10,760 bases of DNA from Paracoccaceae bacterium (GTDB lineage: Bacteria; Pseudomonadota; Alphaproteobacteria; Rhodobacterales; Rhodobacteraceae), in the NCBI GenBank assembly GCA_023260935.1, contig JALQTL010000437.1, positions 1 through 10,760 of the forward strand, given 5' to 3'. Below, in pieces: positions 4,994 to 10,760 of the stretch (its first letter is position 1; each line of letters opens with the position of its first letter). Under the pieces are notes generated by a model. The model did no database searches. It saw nothing but the letters and a program-made list of their open reading frames with translations, and was not told the origin of the DNA. A program made the position numbers and the translations under genes.

Positions 4994-7296
4994 GTAAAGC
5001 GGTTGTCACGCGGGAAGCCGCGCGGTGCCATCTTGCCCGCCCCGGCACGCGGCCCCTGCCATTCGGACAAGTCGGTTTCAGTGCGCGTGCGCCCTGCCGG
5101 GTCTTTCCAGGAAAGGCCATCGGCAAGGGCAAAGGTGATCGCGTCCGACAGGCCGCCATCCTTGTATTTCTGCAACCGCACGCCCTTGCCCTTGGCCATT
5201 TCGGGCAGGTCCGACAGCGGGAACACCAGAAGCTTGCGGTTTTCGCCCACCACCGCCACATGATCACCCTGCACCGGGCGCACCACGGCGGCGCTGACGC
5301 CTTCCTTCACGGTCAAAACCTGCTTGCCCGATTTCGTCTGGGCCAGAACCTCATCCGAAGGCACGACAAATCCGTCGCCGGCCGTCGAGGCGACCAGAAG
5401 ACGCGCGCCCGGGCGGAAGATCATCAGATCTACAATCGCGGTATCGTTCGGCAGATCGACCATCAGCCGCACGGGTTCACCCATGCTGCGCCCACCGGGC
5501 AGATTGGCGCCGGTCAGCGTGTAGAAACGGCCGTTGGCCGCCACCAGCAGGATCTTGTCGGTGGTTTCGGCGTGGAAGGCGAAACAGGGGCCATCGCCAT
5601 CCTTGAACTTCTGTTCCGCCGCCAGATCGACATGGCCCTTCAGCGCCCTGATCCAGCCCATCTTCGAACAGATCACGGTGATCGGCTCGCGTTCGATCAT
5701 CGCTTCGAAGGGCACGTCGACGGTTTCACCCGCATCGGCAAAAGCCGTGCGACGGTCGCCCAGACGGGTGCCCTTGCCAAACTGCTTGCGGATTTCTTCC
5801 AGTTCCTGCCCGATCTTCGCCCATTGCAGCTTTTCGCTGTCCAGAAGGTCGGCCAGCCCCGCGCGTTCTGCCATCAGGGCATCACGTTCGCGGATCAACT
5901 CCATCTCTTCCAGCCGCCGCAAGGACCGCAGCCGCATGTTCAGGATCGCCTCGGCCTGCACCTCGGTCAGTTCGCCCTCCTGCCCTTCGGGCGGCGGCAC
6001 ATAATCCTTTTCGCTGGTCGCCCGCACATGGGCGCGGCCCCAGACTTCGGCCATCAGGGCGCGCTTGGGGTCTGCGTCATAGCGGATGATATCGATCACC
6101 CGATCCAGGTTCAGGAAGGTAATGATGAAACCTTCCAGAATCTCCAGCCGGTGATCGATCTTTTCAACGCGGTGTTCCGACCGGCGGCGCAGCACGTCGC
6201 GGCGGTGGTCCAGAAAGGCGCGCAGCACTTCGGCCAGCGAACAGACCTTGGGCACCTTGCCGTCGATCAGCACGTTCATGTTCAGGCTGAACCGGGTTTC
6301 CAGATCGCTGTTGCGGAACAGGGCCCCCATCAGCATGTCAGGGTCAACAGACCGGGTACGGGGTTCCAGCACAAGGCGCACGTCTTCGGTCGATTCGTCA
6401 CGCACATCGGCCAGCAGCGGGATCTTCCGGGTCTGGATCAGCTCGGCCAGCTTTTCGATCAGCTTCGACTTCTGGACCTGATAGGGAATTTCGGTGACAA
6501 CGATCTGCCACGTCCCGCGGCCCAGATCCTCAACCTGCCATTTCGCCCGGGTGCGGAAACTGCCCCGGCCCGTTTCATAGGCCTGAAGGATGGCATCTCG
6601 GGGCTCCACAATCACGCCGCCAGTGGGGAAATCGGGACCAGGGATATGGTCGACCAGTTCCGCGGTGGTGATCGCCGGATTCTTCAGCATTGCGTGGCAG
6701 CCCTGGATCAATTCGTCCAGATTGTGCGGCGGGATATTGGTGGCCATACCCACGGCAATGCCGCTGGACCCATTGGCCAGAAGGTTAGGAAAAGCCGCCG
6801 GCATGACGACAGGCTCTTCCAGCGTGCCGTCATAGTTCGGGCGGAAATCGACCGCGTTTTCGGCCAGCCCTTCCATCAGCGTTTCGGCCACCGCGGTCAG
6901 CCGGGCCTCAGTGTAGCGGCTCGCGGCGGGGTTGTCGCCATCGATATTGCCAAAGTTGCCCTGCCCGTCCACCAGCGGGTAGCGCACATTGAAATCTTGC
7001 GCCAGACGGGCCATCGCATCATAGATCGCGGCATCGCCATGCGGGTGATAATTGCCCATCACATCGCCGGAGATCTTGGCCGACTTGCGGAACCCGCCCG
7101 TCGAGGTCAGGCGCAATTCCCGCATGGCAAACAGGATGCGGCGGTGAACCGGCTTCAACCCGTCGCGCGCATCGGGCAGGGCGCGGTGCATGATGGTGGA
7201 AAGCGCATAGGTCAGATACCGTTCGCCGATCGCGCGGGAAAGCGGCTCGGCGGTCAGCATGGCCTCGATCTTGTTGTCATCGGGTTCGTCGGACAT
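4990..7296 (-). CDS. parC: DNA topoisomerase IV subunit A
   Basis: This 768-residue type IIA topoisomerase A subunit would decatenate daughter chromosomes with ParE in the cytoplasm. Visible parts are the opening RYLTYALSTIMHRALPDARD (27-46) and GLKPVHRRILFAM (46-58), the GNYHPHGDAAIYDAM segment (81-95) of the DNA gate, and the catalytic tyrosine Y128 in ASRYTEAR. A long coiled-coil/tower region holds RLRSLRRLEEMELIRERDAL, and a C-terminal beta-pinwheel follows. No GyrA box (QRRGGRG) is seen, which favours ParC over GyrA. The frame runs open upstream to 7428, but that extension is not family-like. I prefer the ATG at 7294-7296 giving MSDEPDDNKIEAML, although no good Shine-Dalgarno precedes it. 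The position equivalent to E. coli Ser80 is alanine (A89). It stands alone on this strand, divergent from the SH3 gene and convergent with bhcR. Confidence 0.95.
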   Translation of the reverse strand: MSDEPDDNKIEAMLTAEPLSRAIGERYLTYALSTIMHRALPDARDGLKPVHRRILFAMRELRLTSTGGFRKSAKISGDVMGNYHPHGDAAIYDAMARLAQDFNVRYPLVDGQGNFGNIDGDNPAASRYTEARLTAVAETLMEGLAENAVDFRPNYDGTLEEPVVMPAAFPNLLANGSSGIAVGMATNIPPHNLDELIQGCHAMLKNPAITTAELVDHIPGPDFPTGGVIVEPRDAILQAYETGRGSFRTRAKWQVEDLGRGTWQIVVTEIPYQVQKSKLIEKLAELIQTRKIPLLADVRDESTEDVRLVLEPRTRSVDPDMLMGALFRNSDLETRFSLNMNVLIDGKVPKVCSLAEVLRAFLDHRRDVLRRRSEHRVEKIDHRLEILEGFIITFLNLDRVIDIIRYDADPKRALMAEVWGRAHVRATSEKDYVPPPEGQEGELTEVQAEAILNMRLRSLRRLEEMELIRERDALMAERAGLADLLDSEKLQWAKIGQELEEIRKQFGKGTRLGDRRTAFADAGETVDVPFEAMIEREPITVICSKMGWIRALKGHVDLAAEQKFKDGDGPCFAFHAETTDKILLVAANGRFYTLTGANLPGGRSMGEPVRLMVDLPNDTAIVDLMIFRPGARLLVASTAGDGFVVPSDEVLAQTKSGKQVLTVKEGVSAAVVRPVQGDHVAVVGENRKLLVFPLSDLPEMAKGKGVRLQKYKDGGLSDAITFALADGLSWKDPAGRTRTETDLSEWQGPRAGAGKMAPRGFPRDNRFT

Positions 7297-7475
7297 GGAT
7301 GTGGTGTAATGCGCTGGGACGGGCCGGTCCAGCAGGAAAATCTGGCACAGCCGGAAGGGCCGCGGAAGGGATTGCGGACTGGAATTCGGGGGGAATTCGG
7401 GCCGGATTTTCCGCCCAAAAGCATCCAAAGCTGTGATACCAAAGGATGATCAAGAGTGAATCAGGTGCCTTCGTC
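7297..7475. promoter_or_regulatory. Divergent parC / SH3-protein intergenic region
   Basis: These 179 bases separate the chosen parC start (minus strand) from the chosen start of the SH3-domain gene (plus strand), so both promoters should lie here. I could not identify a clear -35/-10 pair for either gene. The one structural feature is a tandem GGAATTCGGG repeat at 7381-7401. If the SH3 gene really starts at 7446, the gap shrinks to 149 bases. Confidence 0.4.
7381..7401. repeat. Tandem 10-base direct repeat in the parC/SH3 divergent region
   Basis: GGAATTCGGG occurs at 7381-7390 and again at 7392-7401, one helical turn (11 bases) apart and in the middle of a divergent promoter region. Each copy contains the palindrome GAATTC. 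It may be a paired regulator site or a chance duplication; no known regulator motif is recognised. Confidence 0.5.
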
Positions 7476-8033
7476 ATGCTGCGGTTGACCATCCTTCTTT
7501 GCGCTGGGCTGTTTCTGGCGATGCAAATCGGCGGTGAGGATCGCGGACAGAAGCGGTTTGGCCTGATGGAGGCAGAGGCCGAGGCCATGGCACTATCCAG
7601 GGCCGTGGCGGAAAAGGCCGCCGCCGCGCAAGCTGCCGGCCCGCCCGCAGAACCCGCGCGCGCCGATACCCCGGCTGAAGTGATCGCCGTGGCCTTCGGA
7701 TCGCCCCGCCCGCTGCGGGAAAGCGGCCCGGAAACCCGGGCTGCGACGGTTCCGGCTCTGGCTGAACCGGCCCGGGTCGAACCGTCGGAACCCGCTGTCA
7801 ACGAGGCCGCGCTGACCGAAGATGCCGCGCCGCAGATCATGTATGTGACGGGCCGGGCCGTGAATGTGCGGTCGGGGCCATCGACCGGGAACGATGTCGT
7901 CGGCCGGTTGACGCGGGGCGAGGCTGTTACCGTCATCAGCATCGAAGACAATGGCTGGGCCCGGATCCGCATCGAAGGCGACGGGGTTGACGGCTTCATG
8001 TCGCTGGATTTCCTGACCGACATCGCCGGCTGA
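7476..8033 (+). CDS. Membrane-anchored SH3-domain (SH3_3 type) protein
   Basis: This is a 185-residue protein of unknown specific role. An N-terminal hydrophobic segment (about residues 3-17, LRLTILLCAGLFLAM) acts as an uncleaved anchor or signal peptide and carries no lipobox. An Ala/Pro/Glu-rich low-complexity linker follows (about 30-120). The C-terminal bacterial SH3 domain (about 125-182) has the typical GRAVNVRSGPSTGNDVVGRL, then GEAVTVISIEDNGWARIRI and a closing DGFMSLDFL. Such domains usually lie in the periplasm and bind peptidoglycan or peptides; this is family knowledge. The frame also opens at an ATG at 7446, but there the AAAGG touches the start codon. The ATG at 7476 has AGG 10 bases upstream and leads directly into the hydrophobic segment, so I prefer it; the choice is uncertain. 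It is divergent from parC and followed by the dehydrogenase after 100 bases. Confidence 0.82.
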   Translation: MLRLTILLCAGLFLAMQIGGEDRGQKRFGLMEAEAEAMALSRAVAEKAAAAQAAGPPAEPARADTPAEVIAVAFGSPRPLRESGPETRAATVPALAEPARVEPSEPAVNEAALTEDAAPQIMYVTGRAVNVRSGPSTGNDVVGRLTRGEAVTVISIEDNGWARIRIEGDGVDGFMSLDFLTDIAG

Positions 8034-8042
8034 CAACCCACC

Positions 8043-8093
8043 CCTTTCTGCCGCTGCGTTCCCAGCATCTGACAGGGCTATGCCTTTCTGCCG
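8043..8093. repeat. 11-base direct repeat upstream of the short-chain dehydrogenase gene
   Basis: CCTTTCTGCCG occurs exactly at 8043-8053 and 8083-8093, a spacing of 40 bases, within the 100-base gap before the dehydrogenase gene. The copies are followed by similar bases (CTGCGTT and TTTCGTC). It could be a paired activator site or chance; no known consensus is recognised. Confidence 0.4.
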
Positions 8094-8133
8094 TTTCGTC
8101 CTAATCAGGGGAAAAAAGCGGGCAGGCAGAGCA

Positions 8134-8958
8134 ATGTCAAAATCGATTCTCATCACCGGATGTTCCTCGGGCATCGGCCTTGATGCCGCGCGGGGGTTGA
8201 AGGCCCGCGGCTGGCGCGTCTTTGCCACCTGCCGCAACGCGGCCGATTGCGCCACGCTTCAGGCCGAAGGGCTGGAAAGCTTTGTGCTTGATTACACCGA
8301 TGAAGACAGCATTGCCGCGGCGCTGGAAGAAACCCTTTCGCGCACCGGCGGAACGCTGGATGCGCTTTACAACAATGGCGCCTTCGCCTGCCCCGGAGCG
8401 GTGGAAGACCTGCCCCGCGGGGCCCTGCGGGCGATCTTTGAAACCAACCTTTTCGGCTATCACGATCTGACGCGCCGGGTGATTCCGGTCATGCGGGCGC
8501 AGGGCCATGGCCGGATCATCAACTGCTCGTCCGTCCTTGGCCTGGTCGGGCTGTCATGGCGGGGGGCCTATGTCTCGACCAAATTCGCACTGGAAGGGTT
8601 GACCGACGTTCTTCGGATCGAGATGCGGGGAACCGGCATTCACGTCGTGCTGGTGGAACCGGGCCCCGTGACCAGCCGCATACGGGCCAACGCCATCCCG
8701 CATTTCGAAAAATGGATCGACTGGGAAAATTCGGCCCGGTCCGATGATTACCGAACCTTGCGGGCACGGCTTTACGAAGACCGCGGACCCGACAAGTTCG
8801 AACTGCCCGCCGCGGCGGTGACGAAGGTGCTGGTGCATGCGCTGGAAAGCCGGCGCCCGCGCCCGCGCTATTATGTGACGACGCCCACGCATCTGATGGG
8901 CATCGCGCGGCGGATCTTGCCGACGCGGGCGCTGGATTGGCTGATTGCCAAGGGCTAG
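8134..8958 (+). CDS. Short-chain dehydrogenase/reductase, YbbO-like, probably NADP(H)-dependent
   Basis: This 274-residue classical SDR has the Rossmann motif TGCSSGIG (8-15). An arginine after the second strand (ATCRN, R34) favours NADP(H). It also has YNNGA (79-83) in place of the usual NNAG, N105 in ETNLFG, S133 in NCSSVLG, and the catalytic pair Y146/K150 in YVSTK. EPGPVTSRI follows at 175-183. The order of motifs and the C-terminal HALESRRPRPRYYVTTPTHLM...RRILPTRALDWL recall E. coli YbbO, an NADP-dependent aldehyde reductase; the substrate here is unknown. The frame is open upstream to 8080, but MSKSILITG at 8134 is the natural family start, with a purine-rich GGCAGGCAGAG before it. It may be transcribed with the SH3-domain gene or from its own promoter in the 100-base gap. 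Confidence 0.9.
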   Translation: MSKSILITGCSSGIGLDAARGLKARGWRVFATCRNAADCATLQAEGLESFVLDYTDEDSIAAALEETLSRTGGTLDALYNNGAFACPGAVEDLPRGALRAIFETNLFGYHDLTRRVIPVMRAQGHGRIINCSSVLGLVGLSWRGAYVSTKFALEGLTDVLRIEMRGTGIHVVLVEPGPVTSRIRANAIPHFEKWIDWENSARSDDYRTLRARLYEDRGPDKFELPAAAVTKVLVHALESRRPRPRYYVTTPTHLMGIARRILPTRALDWLIAKG

Positions 8959-9047
8959 GCCCGCGTCATCCTGACCGGACGTCGCATTTGACCTTCGCTT
9001 TTTCGGCATCGCCCCCTAGTTAAGGCCGAACAGAAAACGGAGCCACC

Positions 9048-9257
9048 ATGCTGAACGACCCGCTTTTCATCCTTGCCGCCGTGGCCAGCCTTGGGGTGCT
9101 TGTGATCCTGATGATCGGGATCGGCGGCTTTGCCAAGGGTGGCGATTTCAACAAGAAACATGCCAACCGCCTGATGCGCTACCGGATTGCCGCGCAGGCG
9201 GTGGCGGTGCTGCTGATCGTGGCTTTCGCATGGTTGCATGGCCGGGGAGGAAACTGA
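9048..9257 (+). CDS. Small HIG1-type twin-transmembrane protein
   Basis: This 69-residue protein has two hydrophobic helices (about 6-27 and 48-64). They are joined by a basic loop, GGDFNKKHANRLMRYR. The segment RYRIAAQ (44-50) fits the R-x-R-x3-Q core of HIG1 (hypoxia-induced protein) domains, and remembered Rhodobacterales 'twin transmembrane protein' sequences look alike. HIG1 proteins in mitochondria assist respiratory supercomplexes and cytochrome oxidase. A similar inner-membrane role in bacteria is only an inference. GGAG lies 6 bases before the ATG. Its stop overlaps the start of the adenosyltransferase gene (TGATG), implying co-translation. The 89-base gap upstream (8959-9047) shows no clear promoter or terminator. 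Confidence 0.8.
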   Translation: MLNDPLFILAAVASLGVLVILMIGIGGFAKGGDFNKKHANRLMRYRIAAQAVAVLLIVAFAWLHGRGGN

Positions 9258-9829
9258 TGGTCGTTCTGTCGAAAATCTACACCAAGACCGGCGATGCCGG
9301 GGAAACCGCCCTTGGCAACGGCGCGCGCGTGGCCAAGCATTCCACCCGCGTCAGCGCCTATGGCACGGTGGACGAGGTCAACGCGACCGTTGGCCTTGCC
9401 CGGCAGTTTGCCGAGGGCTGGATGGAAGAGGCGCTGGCCCGCATTTCGAACGACCTGTTCGATCTGGGGGCCGATCTGGCCACCCCCGACATGCACAAGG
9501 ATGCCGATCTGCCCTATACCCCCCTGCGCATGATCGCCACGCAGGTGGACCGGCTGGAGCGTGAGATCGACGAACAGAACGCCCGGCTGGAACCGCTGCG
9601 CAGTTTCATTTTGCCCGGCGGGTCGCGTCTGGCTGCACAACTGCACCTGTGCCGCACCGTCTGCCGGCGTGCCGAAAGGTTGACGGTGGAACTTGCCACG
9701 ATGGAAGAAGTGAACCCCGAGGCGGTGAAATACCTGAACCGCCTGTCGGACTGGTTCTTCGTGATGGGACGCATCGCCAACAATGACGGAAAGGACGATG
9801 TGCTGTGGGTGCCGGGGCTGACCCGCTGA
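9257..9829 (+). CDS. PduO-type cob(I)alamin / cob(I)yrinic acid a,c-diamide adenosyltransferase
   Basis: This 190-residue ATP:corrinoid adenosyltransferase of the PduO/MMAB family transfers adenosyl from ATP to reduced cobalamin to make coenzyme B12. Family motifs are in order: the ATP-binding N terminus YTKTGDAGETALG (8-20), AYGTVDEVNA (34-43), FILPGGS (117-123), the ATP/active-site helix CRRAER (136-141) and YLNRLSDWFFVMGR (159-172). The ATG at 9257 is preceded by GGGGAGG and overlaps the stop of the HIG1-type gene. A longer reading from 9230 adds only residues shared with that gene and is rejected. Databases often name such proteins CobO, but the fold family is PduO, so no symbol is given. 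AdoCbl users in this group include methylmalonyl- and ethylmalonyl-CoA mutases. Confidence 0.93.
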   Translation: MVVLSKIYTKTGDAGETALGNGARVAKHSTRVSAYGTVDEVNATVGLARQFAEGWMEEALARISNDLFDLGADLATPDMHKDADLPYTPLRMIATQVDRLEREIDEQNARLEPLRSFILPGGSRLAAQLHLCRTVCRRAERLTVELATMEEVNPEAVKYLNRLSDWFFVMGRIANNDGKDDVLWVPGLTR

Positions 9830-9946
9830 AGCTTCGGCAAGAACGTGGCGTTGCAACGACCTGCCGCGTCGATTTTGCACTGTTGCGAAGGTTCAAGACC
9901 CGCTAGGAACGGCGCGAGAGCTTGATTGAACGGGAGAGATACGCCG
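9830..9946 (+). promoter_or_regulatory. Upstream region of etfBA with two palindromic sites
   Basis: The 117-base gap before etfB contains a perfect palindrome, CGTTGCAACG (9849-9858). Twenty-eight bases on (centre to centre) is an imperfect one, TTTGCA-CTGT-TGCGAA (9874-9889, one mismatched pair). Both share a TTGC core, so they may be two sites for one regulator of acyl-CoA/ETF genes. No known operator consensus is matched with confidence, and no clear -35/-10 pair was found. An etfBA promoter here is inferred from the gap size. Confidence 0.35.
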
Positions 9947-10708
9947 ATGAAGGTCCTTGTGCCTGTCAAACGTGTGATCGACTACAACGTGAAGGTTCGC
10001 GTAAAGGCGGACGGTTCCGGGGTCGATCTGGCGAATGTGAAGATGTCGATGAACCCCTTTGACGAGATTGCCGTGGAAGAGGCGATCCGTCTGAAGGAGA
10101 AGGGCGTGGCGACCGAGGTTGTCGTGGTGTCCATCGGCGTGAAGCAGGCGCAGGAAACCCTGCGCACCGCGCTGGCCATGGGCGCGGACCGCGCCATCCT
10201 GATCGAGGCCACCGACAACGTGCATACGGATATCGAGCCGCTGGCCGTGGCGAAGCTTCTGGCCGGTGTCGTCAAGGAAGAGGCCCCGGGCCTTGTCCTG
10301 TGCGGCAAGCAGGCGATCGACAATGACATGAACGCAACCGGCCAGATGCTGTCGGCACTTCTGGGCTGGAGCCAGGCGACCTTTGCCAGCGAACTGGTGG
10401 TCGAGGGCGACAGCGCCAAGGTGACGCGCGAAGTGGATGGCGGGTTGCAGACGATCAGCGTCAAGCTGCCGACGATCGTCACCGTGGACCTGCGCCTGAA
10501 CGAGCCGCGCTATGCCAGCCTGCCCAACATCATGAAGGCCAAGACCAAGCCGCTGGCGGCCAAGACGCCCGCAGATTACGGCGTGGATGTGGTCCCGCGC
10601 CTGTCTGTCGTCAAGACGACGGAACCCGCAGGGCGCAAGGCGGGTGTCAAGGTGGGCTCGGTCGATGAGCTGATTGCGAAACTGAAAGACGAAGCGGGGG
10701 TCCTGTGA
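9947..10708 (+). CDS. etfB: Electron transfer flavoprotein subunit beta
   Basis: This 253-residue ETF beta subunit forms a heterodimer with EtfA that carries electrons from acyl-CoA and related dehydrogenases to ETF-quinone oxidoreductase in the membrane. It begins MKVLVPVKRVIDYN. It has MNPFDEIAVEEAIRLKE (35-51), the AMP-binding region LCGKQAIDNDMNATG (118-132), the beta-subunit signature VTREVDGGLQTISVKLP (159-175), and the recognition loop RLNEPRYASLPNIMKAK (183-199). In that loop L192 is the anchor leucine that contacts partner dehydrogenases. GGGAGAG lies 8 bases before the ATG. The frame is open back to 9926, but the family start is at 9947. The stop overlaps the etfA start (TGATG). Confidence 0.97.
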   Translation: MKVLVPVKRVIDYNVKVRVKADGSGVDLANVKMSMNPFDEIAVEEAIRLKEKGVATEVVVVSIGVKQAQETLRTALAMGADRAILIEATDNVHTDIEPLAVAKLLAGVVKEEAPGLVLCGKQAIDNDMNATGQMLSALLGWSQATFASELVVEGDSAKVTREVDGGLQTISVKLPTIVTVDLRLNEPRYASLPNIMKAKTKPLAAKTPADYGVDVVPRLSVVKTTEPAGRKAGVKVGSVDELIAKLKDEAGVL

Positions 10709-10760
10709 TGACTGTTCTCCTGATTGCTGATGTGAACGGGGGCCAGCTTGCCACCGATTC
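10708..10760 (+). CDS. etfA: Electron transfer flavoprotein subunit alpha, 3' end missing
   Basis: Only the first 17 codons or so are present, reading MTVLLIADVNGGQLATD. This matches the usual opening of EtfA (xVLLxADVxxGxL). The gene follows etfB with a one-base overlap, the standard etfBA order, and the two would be co-translated to form the 1:1 heterodimer. The FAD-binding C-terminal domain is beyond the window. Confidence 0.88.
   Translation, partial: MTVLLIADVNGGQLATD

Noticed and set aside
7297..7428. An N-terminal extension of ParC starting at 7428
   Set aside because: The extra 44 residues do not look like any ParC N terminus, and the family-like start MSDEPDD lies at 7296.
5260..7449. 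A 729-codon open frame on the plus strand opposite parC
   Set aside because: It is antisense to the whole parC gene. Its translation is rich in His, Arg and Gln with no recognisable domain, which is typical of a mirror frame in GC-rich DNA.
7277..8068. A 263-codon minus-strand frame opposite the SH3-domain gene
   Set aside because: It is a Ser/Ala-rich mirror of the Ala/Pro-rich linker, overlaps the parC start, and has no recognisable fold.
8988..9023. TTGACC (8988-8993) and TAGTTA near 9017 as a promoter for the HIG1-type gene
   Set aside because: The spacing between the boxes is over 20 bases, too long for a sigma-70 promoter.
1..10760. Mobile elements, CRISPR arrays, tRNA/rRNA genes or a defence system
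   Set aside because: No transposase or integrase frames, no regularly spaced repeats, no cloverleaf or rRNA sequence, and no defence-gene motifs were seen; gene content and base use look uniformly chromosomal.

Overview
The window looks like chromosomal DNA from an alphaproteobacterium of the Rhodobacter/Paracoccus group (Rhodobacterales). The signs are high G+C with strong third-position G/C bias, and protein families and gene pairs that recall that order. These include a BhcR/BhcA-like pair, an ETF locus next to a small HIG1-type 'twin transmembrane' protein and a cobalamin adenosyltransferase, and a characteristic 'AAATATCC + G-rich hairpin' intergenic element. This placement comes from remembered family sequences, not a search.

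Layout, left to right. (1) Positions 2-2687, plus strand: an amino-sugar catabolic operon made of the 3' part of a GntR/UTRA repressor gene, a SIS-domain glucosamine-6-phosphate deaminase (NagB-II type) and N-acetylglucosamine-6-phosphate deacetylase (nagA). All three overlap by 1-4 bases. (2) Positions 2774-4968: a divergent pair, an aminotransferase very like BhcA (aspartate-glyoxylate aminotransferase) on the minus strand and an IclR-family regulator very like BhcR on the plus strand. They share a 176-base AT-rich control region with two palindromes. The other beta-hydroxyaspartate-cycle genes (bhcB, bhcC, bhcD) are not beside them. (3) Positions 4990-7296, minus strand: parC, topoisomerase IV subunit A. 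It ends tail-to-tail with bhcR, and one hairpin contains both stop codons. (4) Positions 7476-8958, plus strand: a membrane-anchored SH3-domain protein and a YbbO-like short-chain dehydrogenase. (5) Positions 9048-10760, plus strand: a HIG1-type small membrane protein overlapping a PduO-type cob(I)alamin adenosyltransferase, then etfB and the first codons of etfA.

How they fit together: the nag operon would convert GlcNAc-6-P to GlcN-6-P and then fructose-6-P plus ammonia. The bhcA/bhcR pair would sense glyoxylate and aminate it to glycine. The right-hand genes belong to electron transfer from acyl-CoA dehydrogenases (ETF) and coenzyme B12 activation, which plausibly meet in acyl-CoA and propionyl-/ethylmalonyl-CoA metabolism. 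parC is housekeeping.

No mobile element, CRISPR array, tRNA or rRNA was seen, and no gap exceeds 300 bases. I see no convincing undescribed multi-gene system. The most interesting points are the isolated bhcA/bhcR pair, its palindromic AT-rich control region, and the hairpin elements at the two convergent gene ends.
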